Shown: in pieces, positions 37,290-48,758 of the stretch
How the letters are laid out: the number at the start of each line of letters is the position of its first letter
Numbering within the stretch: the stretch's first letter is position 1
Assembly: GCF_910592395.1 (NCBI RefSeq)
Contig: NC_088323.1
Coordinates: forward strand, 494,001 to 558,000
DNA: 64,000 nt
DNA from: Lineus longissimus
Lineage: Eukaryota; Nemertea; Pilidiophora; Heteronemertea; Lineidae
Reading direction: 5' to 3'
The notes under the pieces: model-generated
What the model was told of the DNA's origin: nothing
Databases searched by the model: none
The model's input: only the letters and a program-made list of their open reading frames with translations
Program-made: the position numbers and the translations under genes

Positions 37290-37535
37290 GGTATGGAACG
37301 CTTACTTTTATCATTAGCAGCCAGCCAAAACAATGTGTACCTGTAGCAGGAGAGAAATGGGCCTGATAGAGCTCACGAAGTCGCCAATAGGTGTCATTAC
37401 TATCCCACATCCTAACACGCTTACTCTTATCATAAGCAGTCAACTGAAGCAGTGTCGTATACCTTAACTTAGGAGCCACGTTGACTTGATTACCGCTGAT
37501 AGGTGTCTCCTCGCCCATCAGGTATGGAACGCTTA
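37290..37535 (-). repeat. Diverged tandem repeat, about 115-bp period
   Basis: Unit starts lie at about 37290 (GGTATGGAACGCTTACTTTT), 37406 (CACGCTTACTCTTATCATAA) and 37521 (GGTATGGAACGCTTAAAGCC, partial). On the minus strand the first two units translate in matching frames to RYTLFWLAANDKSKR and RYTTLLQLTAYDKSKR. The repeat could therefore derive from a protein with an RYTxLxxLxAxDKSKR repeat, or the match may just reflect DNA similarity. The two units are in different frames relative to each other, so no intact product is encoded here. Confidence 0.5.
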
Positions 37536-40500
37536 AAGCCTACCGAAACATGTCCTCAAACGAAGTCTATTGGCAGGAACCTGATCGGCCTGGTTGGGGA
37601 CTGGTTTCTGGAGGTGACAATCACGTATAGCAGGCATATGGAGGAACTGGCCAATGGTGCTGACGTCACTACAGCATACCTCCCGAGTTCATCCCAGGTC
37701 GCCTTGAGATGGTGCATGAATGATTGATTGTTTACTTGCCTCTGCAAGAGCGTTTACTCCTATGAGGTAAAGTGTAAACACCCCTGCTACCCGTCATGCT
37801 CAGCGCTATGTCTACACAGGTTTTACCTGCTGCGCCATATTCCATGCGGCAGAAACTGGTCTACAGCTCAGTTAAAAGTGAGTCAGACGTGTCGTACATT
37901 CCGGCTAACCAAAGATCTGGAGCTGGCCCCAGATGGACTGGCCCTCAATGGACAAATTGAACGTTCAGTTCGTTCAATTCTCTAAGATGGCCGCCGAGAA
38001 TCCCAAATCGACGCCATGTTATCTAAAACTTATATTTAGCAGTGGTAGACATAGTCGTCTTGGAACCGATGAAGGGCCAGGTGTTGGGCCCGGGATAAAG
38101 GGTAGCGCCATTCAACTACAAGACCGCCAAACACAAAATGGCCGCCAAATTAGCCGAAACCTTCCCTTTCTCCCAGTGATGAAGCATGAAGCCACTCCAT
38201 CCTACTGCATGCTCAGGCTCCTGCTTTAATGATTGGGTTCAGTTACCGCGGACTACTATATTGCACCTTAAGTAGTGATTGATCCCTCCCCGTGTTTACA
38301 CTCACATGGGTCGTGTTCACCAACTTGTGTACCTTCTGTACACCTGATTAATTACAATGTTTTTTAAGCAAACATGAGTCGCCCCGCATTCAGCATGATT
38401 CAGGTAGCAATGAAGTGGCGAGATTTGAACTTGTAAAGGGGCCGGAGAGGCTTGTTGAATTCGAGTTCAGTGTTGGCAACTCGTCTTGTTTTGTAACGGT
38501 TTCTCACAACGCTAAAACGATCAAATGATCGACGACCTACAGGTTCGAGACATAAGATTAGAGTTAATATCCAAGCGACACTGGTGATATCCAAGCAACA
38601 TTTCCCTTTGATGGTTTGTATAGTTTCACACCTCCTGAGGTAAGAATATCTACAACTCCCGCATAGCCAAGTCCAAAGGTTCACCGCACAGAGTCAACTC
38701 TCCAGTCTAAGAATATAAAGAAAACACTAGACAACTTACTTCCAGACAAAGGTGAAAATAAACTGAAAATCGCATTCAAAGACAAAGCATGAGACAGTGA
38801 CATTTACGAGGAATTTGTTTTTGTTGTTCGTTTGCGTCATTAAACACCCAAGGAATCGACAATACCTTGTTAACACGTTAGCTGGTATCACAGATAACTA
38901 TATCTCACCACTTTCTTCAAGAGGATGTTCTTTTACCTTCCCACATGTTGCCGAACAGGTAAACTTAGGGAAACACGTATTTTACGCTCCAACGTAATGG
39001 TATAATGCAAAGCTCGGTAGGAGAATGATGCACATTCGTCTCATTGGTCTCAGGAAGATGCCCGAAACTGGTGATCATTAACACAATGCCCAAATCGTCA
39101 CTTCACTGGTAGCAAGGTAACAAGTAGTGTGACAAGTGTAGATGCACGGAATTAGCTGGCACTACAGCAGGGCAACATAGTGTAGTAACTCACAACCACA
39201 AGCTACGAAAAGTTACCATACAACTGGTCAATAAGTTCCTTGCTGAATGAGTCGCTTTCGTGTAGAAGTTGTGGCAGAACAAGTAGAAGTTGGGGCGGAA
39301 CCTTGATAAAAAAACCCATGCGTCATGTTGCCTAGTCTCGCTGAAGAACATACTTGCTGTAACTGGCCAATCAACGGATGTTCACAAGATGGCGTGACAA
39401 TCATTTATGGGTCGACTGTATATGCTTCGATGCTGAATCCACTTTGCAACGCATCGTTTAAAAGTATGTTATGTTGTGGAGAGTCTCGACCATCCACAGT
39501 GCAGTGGCGGCGTGGAAGTGCACACGCCAGAACAGAAACCCGATGAGAGTTTCCTTGATAAATCTCAAGGACTCGGCCTTGGAATCAAACAGAACGCTTC
39601 CATTCAATGGGCATCAGTGTACCGTATACCTTTTTTCAAGGATCCTGGAGATCGCGTTCTAACCCAACTCCTGATCAAGTGAAACAGCCTCGCGTGGTCG
39701 TCCACCTTGGCCTCCATCTTGAGTACTGGCGCTCCAAAAGCTGATAGGTTCCCCAGAAACACTTGTCTTGGTTTAACCAGCGACTTCAATTTCTCTTTGT
39801 CGGTCGGACATTGATACCAGCAACCAGTCGATGATCTATGACAGGCAAATGATTCGCGGCTGTCCGCTTGATGAGGAGCTCCGTGGTGAAGTTCAGAGTG
39901 TTTCAAAAAAGCAAACAAAAAAGAGATATACCCACTGTAGAAGTAGGAGTGTAAGCAACGGCCTACATTGGGTCAAGACAAGTAATTGTATTCAGTGACG
40001 TACTGTTATCTCATTGCCGTTTGTCTACATAGATCCCGCAGAAGCAAAGTCTACGCTTCCCTATACGAGTTGACATACTTAGTAGTTTGAGCATATCTCT
40101 GCCTTCTCCACCTGATAGATCGTTGCTGAAAAAGTATCACAATTGAACTACCGATTCTTCAATTCCGTATCATCGCTCGGCTCATCCCATCAAAAGATTC
40201 CACCATTGTTACGCAGGAGTGACGTCATTAAAGTCATCAGCTGGCCTGATGGATGTTGCCGGCGATCAGTCTGAATCGAGACTCTGAACTCACCACATCA
40301 CACGAGGCTGTGGGAATACCTGCTATCTGTGTCGCCACTACAGGCAAGTGGATAATAACATCAGCAGTTCGTTACCTTGGGGATAAATGGAGATGATCGG
40401 TTAAGCGTCATAAGGTAAGACATCTCCTTTATAAGTTGTCTTAAAATGTGTCTTGTCATTTTCAGGTTGCGCTTGCACTGGCCGGGGGCAGCGTGCGATA

Positions 40501-41551
40501 ACTGAACTGTTCGGACCAGGTCCATTTGGGGACGACTGGGGAAATTTTGGATTATGTCGTGTTCGTTTCATCAATGTTGTGTTATAGTGTAAACCCTACA
40601 TTCATTAACGTAAACCGAAAAAGGCTCAACAACTATGTTAAGTTTATTATTCAGAATTCATATCAGAGTAGCCTTCCGTACGTGTGTCGGTACTCTTGAT
40701 TATAAGGGACACCAACCCCATGTAGGACTTATGTTCCGTACGCACAGAGCACAGTTTCATTTCGGTCAATAGCAAAGATGAGTCGAACTCCATCTTCATT
40801 CCGATACCACCAACCACAACTCAATAATCGTTTGATACACGACCCCCGATTCAACACCAATGAACTGCCAAAACCAATATTGTTTCCCGATAACATCTCA
40901 TTTGGTTACGCGCCGTCGATTTCTTCTTCTGATTTCGGACATCGCCGACCTCAGCGGGGCAACCAGTTGCTGTGTGAGTGCTCTCTATGCGTTCTTGTTG
41001 AGATTGCAGGGATATCAAACTACTAACGCATTCCAAGCATTAGAAACACTTTAACTACACTAACAAGTGAAAGGTAACGGACAAAATCAGCAATGTCCTG
41101 CATCAACCCTTTCTTGTCCAGATATTCAGTACTTCATTGAGAAAAATGAGAAAAACAAGCAGGCCTAGCATTTATGATAGAAGTGGTACAATCGTATGGT
41201 TTGGTGGGACATTTCTTTTAAAGGTATGCGAGGGTTTGAGACAAGTCAGAACATCTGTAGGCCTACACACCGTGTATGTTGGTGTCACGAGCCCACGCGA
41301 GACAATATTTTGATTATGCCAATCTCTTTCTGCGATGATTAGCTATCAAATTCTCGTCTTCACATACCACTGGCATACCAGAAACCGTCTCGGACGTTTT
41401 ACTTCGACGACAAGTTCAGAAATGCTGTCAGTTTACAAACTTCACGTGGTGCTGGAGGTTCTGGTAAACGCGTATCTCCGTTATCAATATTCATTGTACT
41501 AAACAGAACTATCTACAAGCTGCCTTTTAAAGCTCCTTATAAAATAATACA
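37536..41551. other. Non-coding stretch, nothing recognised
   Basis: Frames reach 104 codons (39604-39918, minus). None has a domain. A cysteine-rich plus-strand frame at 39325-39546 was inspected as a possible bursicon beta exon and does not fit. Confidence 0.4.
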
Positions 41552-41676
41552 GAGCTGAGTTGTTCGAAACAAGAACCTTGACGTTATCTTACACGCCAGG
41601 TTACTGACAAAATACAATGTAGTTCTTAACAACCGGGCCGAGATCGGAGTTGTTCAAACCGTTCTTGATAACGTCG
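41552..41676 (+). repeat. Diverged direct repeat around GAGTTGTTCRAA
   Basis: GAGTTGTTCGAAAC, AAGAACCTTGACGTTATC (41557-41588) and GAGTTGTTCAAACCG, TTCTTGATAACGTCG (41647-41676) share order and spacing, with changes. This is a small old duplication of about 90-bp period. Confidence 0.35.
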
Positions 41677-44600
41677 TTTGGTGACTTCTACTATCCCAAA
41701 TTCTATTCATAACCGGAGCCCATTGCCCTGTAAGAGCTTGAAAGACAAAAAAAGACGCAGACGGTCACAATGAAAAACGTAAGTCTGTCTGGCGTCACTA
41801 GAGTCATGATAATGCAGAGCTGAGATGACCTGTTCGGGTCGTCGATATGACCCATAAAACACAGATAAACCTGATGGCGTTTCCATGAAATATAATATAA
41901 CTCAATATAACTCAATTATTTGTTCATGTGCTTGGATTTCATAGCTTTCGAATCCAACAGCAGGTTTTGAATGGACTTCGAACGGGATATTTGTAAATCA
42001 ATGACAACCGCCCTTTCATTGTTAAAAACGTGATGAAGCCTCGATCATTCCGGGTAGGAAATATCCTTTTTCACCAAATCTCCTTTTTCATCGTGATTGA
42101 TAATTATATGTCAGTTTGTTGCTCGATGCAATAATATACTACACTGATATTTATAACAATGGTCGAAGGCAGATGTTTTGTAGAAAACAGACATAAAATG
42201 AATTACGCTATCTGCCGCAGGAATCGAAGAATACAGCTTTTGTCAAAAGACAAGCATTAATCATGTGAGTAAACTGATTCATGCTTGCACATGCTCCCGG
42301 GCCAGACAATTCACTGTCATAAAGATACGCAGGTTATCGTCGTTTGATAGTGGGCGTTAATGGGTAAAACACTGCTTTTCGTGTCTGGTTTACTACATAT
42401 TCACCCTGGCGATTGCCAGTGTCTGGGAAATCCTAGCCCTAGGGCTGAGATATTCATTGCCATAAAGTGTCAAACATTGTATGATTACCCCACGGCTTCT
42501 GCAGACAACCTTTGGCCTGACCCGGTTGACTCTGATTGAAACCGGGGCACCAGACCATCAAGGTGTTGGATGGCTAAAATCTGCACTGGCTGACCGCCCG
42601 AAAGCGATATATTGTAATTTTTTATTCAAGGTTTTGTTAATAGGACCACATCGACGTAAAGCACACAGTCATTCAGGGACTCACCCGCCAATGAGAACCT
42701 CTGAATCCCGAGCTTCGAAAGGAGGGACCACCGTATGAACTAATCACAAAGGAGTAGGCAAATTGGTCAAAAAGGCAGATGAAACAGCCTGCACCACATG
42801 GCGAAATGCTTTTGCACTGTTTACTTCAAAGAATTTCATTCTGATGACTCGAATATCCCCAGACACCTGACACGCCAGTCACAATCTTATAAGTGTTTTG
42901 GGTTTTATGAGACCTAGATTCAAAAAGAAAAAAGTCTCAACGAAAAAAAGTCTCAACATTTTAGGTAGAAACGTCCCTCTTTTGTTTGTCATACGTTCTC
43001 AAAATAATAGAGGCAGTGGGTAGATTTGACGCGGGGTCAAAGATATGGAGTGTAAAATGCTGTCTTTGACATTTTGTTTAGAGAAATTTGCTCCAAATCC
43101 GACATGGCTGATGACAAACTAAAGATGCAGGTCAGTTTTACAGGCCAGCTGCAACTGGTGGCCGACTTTCTGAAGAAGAAAACCATCACCATTCATTCAG
43201 TGTCCGGTACAGAAAGCAGAGATCGACATATCAGTCCGCAATGGTTCGTACGGTCTTTATGCCGCAGAACACACCCATGGAATGAACCAATGCCCCGATC
43301 GTCAAGTCCTACAATGATCAACCTTTCTGTTCACCAGCTTCTTATCTCCTCCCGTGCTGGAGAGGGAGCACATCACAAGTTGAACACAAATATACCACTT
43401 TTATTGCCAATTCAGTTGGCGCCTCTATGTTCATTTTCTCCAAGTGAGGTAGGCAAGGTCCACCAGATGTCTCGGTCCCATTCAAAGAACAAGCACCCGG
43501 AAACACTCCTCACCAAACTCATAGCCTAATCAAAAAAATGCCGTGTCAAATCTGACTTCGTCTCTTGATAGGTCTTTCTTTAAGCACCGTCTTTTTTCAT
43601 CACGAATTCCTTTCACAAAGTACATTCATTCATCAGACCACTTTTTCTGCTCAAGTATTTTCATCTCTTTTCCAACTGATGGGCACTGATGAAACTAAAT
43701 CTGCTCTGATAAATACGTAAGGCCTGTTTCTGTCGCTATGTAAACGTCTGAGGTGCCAACATTAATAGGCTAGGAATTTATAAACTTATCAACATAAAAG
43801 AGCGTCACGCGTTCGTCAAAATATCCAAGCAGCATCAAGGAAACTAAAGCCATACACATTGGAGAGGCGTTCAGTCCGTCCTGCCTGGAGTTTAATATTC
43901 ATCCACCCAATGGCAAATCATTCACCCCCGCCCCCACCCCTATCTCCCCTCGCGTGTCACAAGTTGAGAATTTTGAGTAGGCTTTAACGATATCGAGTGG
44001 AACTCTACCTTGCTTGTCATACATTATGAATGTTAGCAGCTGACAGTAAAGAGTCTCTTAGAAAAGGATAGCTAGGAGTTGAGAAGATGTTGTAAAAATG
44101 CTCATAGAATACGGCAAGATGTGGAATCGGCATAGTTGTATTTGTAATCCACCGTTCTTGGTTCCATAAAAAGCACTTTATTCCAAAAGCGAATGTCAAG
44201 GCGGAAGTCTTACAATATTCCGTACCAATGTAAAATTAGAACCTTGTGATTGTACAACCTACTTCATCCATAACTATCTCTCGAGACTGTAAATATTATT
44301 CCTTTTATTACAAGTTAATGAATGAAAGCACGCGTCAGTGATATCACATTATGCCAACTGATATATATTTTGATAAGTAGAGTGTAAATAACTGAATTAG
44401 TTATATCACGGTTATCTGCATATTGCACCAGTGTTTCTTACCAAGAAGGTCCAACCTCACCTGGCAGCCTTCAAATAACATCGCATGATCTATGTCGAAC
44501 AAACCTTCAGGATATTTACTTAAGACTCCAATCACACCCGTCATCTAATTCATCAAATGAAGAAAAAGCATGAGAATGATTGCATTGCAAACTGATCCAC

Positions 44601-44939
44601 TGATTCAATGGAACAGCCCTAATTCTAATTGCAAAATAACTCTCAAATCGCCCACCGACATTTGTTGGAGTGCTTCAAATCTCAGCGATAACCACGCCAT
44701 TCTTTATCCGTTCCACCATATCGGACCATGGACCTTTTCCTGAAGAGGGAAAGCGGCCAAATGACGGTGCGGCGATCACTGGCCGATAGCATTAGCTTGC
44801 AATGAAACCTTTGCATTGAGTCCTACATTGAGAATGAACCAGCACATATCGTCGGTGATGATGGAGAGAGCGGTAGCCGGTACATATTCACTGAGAGCAC
44901 TGTTCACTAGCAGTTCCATGTGCTCATGACGTGACGAGA
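41677..44939. other. Non-coding stretch, nothing recognised
   Basis: A 151-codon frame (43074-43529, plus) is the second longest in the window, but lacks any recognisable domain, signal peptide or splice context. Near 42925 a GAAAAAAGTCTCAAC motif is doubled. A C-rich patch lies near 43925-43950. No RNA or transposon is recognised. Confidence 0.4.
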
Positions 44940-45410
44940 GCAAATCTCACGAGTGGGGCGGAAATCCGCCATATTTCTGACATCATCGGCGCCAACATCT
45001 CTTTCTTTTGACCCTGCCCGAGTCTTACAAAACAATTTATAGATTGACTCTGACCCTGGTGACCTCGATTTTTACAAACTTTTAAAAAAGGTCATTCAAA
45101 AGTTAAATCAACAGCAAAGATAATCTTTTATATCACTGAGGTATATAAATACGATATGTTGAGAAAAATCTGTACAACTATCGAAATATACGATTACTTG
45201 GAACTATTTCGGTTAATCACTTTGCCACCTGCGCGACCTTGTCACAATTGCGGCGCGCTCGTTTGCATACCGCATATAAGAGGCGAATAAAATCTCCATT
45301 TCAGCACGAAAGCCTTGACGTTTCAGCGCTGAGAGTGTTTGACTGTCGATCGGCAGGTCACGGGTTCGACTCCCGGTGAATCCGCTGCAGTTTTTTTTCT
45401 TCTTCATTAT
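44940..45410 (+). mobile_element. tRNA-tailed dispersed repeat, copy 2
   Basis: This is the plus-strand relative of 5600-6010 with the same landmark order (GACATCATCGGCGCCAAC, TTTCTTTTGACCCTG, TATATCACTGAGGTATATAA, ACGATATGTTGAG, ACTTGGAACTATTT, GCGACCTTGTCACAAT). It ends in a tRNA-like module at about 45315-45385 with B box GGTTCGACTCC, then a T8 run at about 45390-45397. The two copies are well diverged, so the family is old, but both retain the B box and the T-run. Confidence 0.6.
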
Positions 45411-47686
45411 CTTGTTATCTAATCATCCATGTGCAGATGTCAAAATGTTCATCATTATCATTAGCATACCCCGCACCCAAAATTTGCTGAGCACGGAGAG
45501 GTACCTTAGTCGGACAAGCTACCAATGAAGATCCTTGAATCAGATTCAAGAAGAACAGAAACTACTGATGCAAGTTCGGTATATGGAATATAAGTTAATT
45601 AATAAGCTATTAGCTAGCCGGCGCTAACTAGCAGCTTACGTTTCCTCTTGTCTTCTTTTTATGATATGCTAGCTTGATATAGAAGCAGCGGTTGTGTTGC
45701 ATCTGGTCTAGGCTATCAGGCTGAGCTGTCAGTAGCTTTGATGTTGGCCTTCGAGGGTGCTTCAGTTCTTGAATGAAGTTTATTGGATGGCATCATTGGC
45801 CTGTCTAAACAATAAGTCCTCAGACAAACATAGCACATGTATTACCCTAGTCCCGTAACTAAAAGCGCAACTGAACCGGATTGAAGCTGGAAAGAACGTT
45901 ACTTCATTGTTAACCTATTAAATGGAATTTTCAACCTCACAGAGGCAAAGTCTCACAGTGGTTACGATAACAAAGGCAGTACGTTTGCCGTGCCGAAACC
46001 GCGAGAAATTGTACCAAATGAACCCACTAGCCTTTCTCTTAAGCAAGCTCCAACTGTGAAATGAAAATCGCCTCCGTAGTGAAATAGTAAACAAAGCTTT
46101 AAACGCTTCTGGTTTCAAGGAATGAAGCCAGGAAGGAAATGTTCTTGGTTAGTGGTTGTGGGCAGAGAGGCTGGCTTTAATCAGTATCATAAGAACTCCC
46201 GCTGCAACCCTTGGTGTGGTGCTGTGATCACTGAAACCTGTTCAACAGCAAAGGTCGGAACTGGTTATACGTGTTCTCACCAACAACACTGAAACAACGT
46301 CGACAACGAGAAAAACGACTTAGTTTCAAATCCTTACTTTGCCGCGCATCGATTTCGTTCTAGTTTTGTTGGAACCCAAGATCGACGGAGAGTTGGACCT
46401 GTTAAACTTCCTGGGGCGATCTGAACTCCTCTCAGGTTAATATGTCACACGTTGGATTCTTGAAGATCGGCGGTAAAGTTACGCCCATTGCGATGTTTGC
46501 ATCTGATGCTATCACAAAGTGATGCTCGGGAAATCGGCATTATCACCCCGAATCAGCTCGTTATTCGAAGGCGACAATTCGTTGTAGCATTTACCCCATG
46601 TACAATCATATCAAGTCGTACAGCATGTAAGAGTGACACTGCAACTTCAAACAAGTGTATTGAGCAGCATTCTTCGTCCAACCTCGAGAATAATGTTACT
46701 TACACTGGGTTCATTCTCTATCTCGTAGCGGTTTCAACTTCGCGCTCTGAATAGCTAGTATCGACAATATGAAACATGAAACCGACAGTGAAGACGGTAA
46801 GTCATTATGATCGGTATCAGAATGGTAACCGACAAAGTTCTTTCCTTTCCCAACCTGAAACCGGTCCATTTACTGGTAAATTAAGGAGAGGATTGATAGA
46901 GGAAACTCGCTTCAGTTGCAATTTGCTTGATATACAGCGGTTTCCTTTCCACCTGCTTCCAAGCTTTCTTTTCTGTAAATCAGACAGTTTGAAAAGTCAG
47001 AATGTTACGAGGTCCAATTAACTAATACTTGGATAGTGCGGTTTTTGTCTGCAGTTTCCGTTCAAGTTAACAAGTGTTCGAAAATCTTATATCGCACAAC
47101 TGGCCCTGACACACGCCCAATAGATTAAGAGGTGGAGACATTCTTTGCAGGAACATTAGATAGCCTAGGCGCGCCTAATACAAAAATCGACGTATGGAAT
47201 CAAAATCAAACCCTACCAGACAGTATGAAACGATGGAGGAAATAGTGCTGGCGATAAGAGTTACAGGTACCTTGATATTCATTGACACAGGCCTGTAAGC
47301 TCAGAGAAATCTGCTTCGGTAAGCCAAGCATGAACAGTGCGAGATAAAGTATCCTGTTGATCGTCTATGTAGCTATAATTGTCTTGTTTATCTCCAGCCT
47401 CACCTCTACTCTATTGTTTGAGTACTTTAGGTGTTACACGGCAATGCAATGACAAGAACAACACGGAACCCTTAAAGTGCGCTGATAACTTCTGTTTTTG
47501 TTTCTTGGTATGTTCTCCTGGGGGATCGATCGTTCAGTTCTTTGAGAATAACCAGGTATTTCACGCTCTCTTCAGAGCAGGTTAAGACAACAGAGCTTGT
47601 TGCCCAAAAAGTAGTCGACAAGAAAATAATGAAACACTGCAACATGGGGAAGAATTAAGTAGAGGTATACAGACGAATGCTATATA
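45411..47686. other. Non-coding stretch, nothing recognised
   Basis: A good donor-like site (GAAGACG|GTAAGT, GT at 46797) follows an ATG at 46769, but no partner acceptor or downstream coding exon is apparent. No other feature can be supported. Confidence 0.35.
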
Positions 47687-47940
47687 CAGTGGAACCCCGG
47701 TCGGCGACCACCCCGCAATGACGACCAAGAATCGCCGGTCCCGAATGGTTTCCGGATGAAAAGATTCCTGAGTCCAAATATTTTTTAACCTTTTTTTCTG
47801 CTCAAAATGAAGAAACATCATCAGTCCAAAAAAATATTAGGCTTTGAAAATATTTCAGAATTTTGAACTTTTGGAAAAAATTTAACTCGGAAGGATAAAA
47901 ATATTTCTGAGTCCAAATATTTTATTTAACTTTTTTAAAT
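47687..47940 (+). mobile_element. Left end of the CAGTGGAACCCCGG transposon with satellite
   Basis: CAGTGGAACCCCGGTCGGCG begins at 47687, directly after TA (the target dinucleotide expected for pogo/Tc1-like elements). A GACC-rich subterminal part follows, then about 1.2 satellite units (GAGTCCAAAT at 47770 and 47909, a 139-bp period). The satellite runs in the same plus direction as in 34955-35405, but with the terminus on the left, so the two copies show opposite ends of one element. No right terminus or transposase is present. Confidence 0.7.
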
Positions 47941-48378
47941 CCATGTCTTCCCTAAAAGGACACACGGGCCAGAATTGACAGAGATCCAATGATGAAATTC
48001 CAACCCCGAGTTTTATCAATATCCATCATATCAGCAGTAGATTCTGATTGTAGCCCGGATTGATCGTGGTTTTGACGCGTGACACTTCCAATCCAACAGA
48101 TACTAATCCACAAAGTTCGCTACATTCGAAGGCTTTCAATTAGGTTTAATAATCGACGGAAACGTGATGATGCATCAAGTCAGTAGCTTTTTTGAATGAG
48201 CTGACGGAATATTAGTAACCCGTTATTGAAATCATGAGGCACTGTTTATATTGCCAGTAGATTTGAAAGGATTGAGCAGCTCATCACCTGTATGGAGGTA
48301 TCGCGAAAGGTTTCCGGATAGTCAGGATATACACTCTAATATATTTGGTTTTCCAATTTTGATGCTGTAAAGCCCGCT
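47941..48378. other. Non-coding spacer between two transposon remnants
   Basis: Nothing recognised. Confidence 0.4.
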
Positions 48379-48758
48379 ACACACGAGGGATTTCTCACCA
48401 ACTTAGTTTGTTTTAAAATTAAGAACAGGTGCACAGGTGACTGGAAGTTGAGAGTCGTTCACCCACTCACACGAAAGACATAATCCCAGCAATATTTAGG
48501 TCCTGCACTATTTAGGCCAAAAGAGTCAAAATATGGCCCAACTATGTTGTTGACTGAATCACACGGGGAAATTTCTCCCCCACACTCCTTATATAAACAA
48601 AAAAATCCTTATATAAACAAAAGATGTCGTCGAGAAATAGAACAAGTCGGTAGTGCAGCCAGCAACTCCAACCAATTGGGCAAAGTATCAGTTACCTGGT
48701 CTGGATACCTGTTATGAATTAAAATTCCAACTAAGTTGGTGAGAAGTCCCTCGTGTGT
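48379..48758. mobile_element. 380-bp MITE with 52-bp terminal inverted repeats
   Basis: The left arm (48379-48430) begins ACACACGAGGGATTTCTCAC. The right arm (48707-48758) is its reverse complement, with one mismatch over the outer 30 bp; the inner part is looser, and both arms close again on ACAGGT. The span encodes nothing and has the size of a miniature inverted-repeat transposable element. Inside, CCTTATATAAACAAAAA is doubled near 48588-48623. The true ends may extend a few bases outward (the left flank reads AGCCCGCT). I cannot assign a superfamily or a clear target duplication. Confidence 0.8.

Noticed and set aside
38540-38560. B-box-like GGTTCGAGAC as a tRNA gene
   Set aside because: There is no A box or foldable cloverleaf upstream.
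39325-39546. Cysteine-rich frame as possible bursicon beta partner
   Set aside because: Cysteine spacing lacks CxGxC followed by CxCC and CxC, and there is no signal peptide.
43074-43529. 151-codon frame on the plus strand
   Set aside because: Second longest frame in the window, but without recognisable family features or flanking gene signals.
46769-46802. ATG followed by nine codons and a GTAAGT donor as a first exon
   Set aside because: Such short ATG-donor pairs are frequent by chance, and no downstream coding exon was seen.
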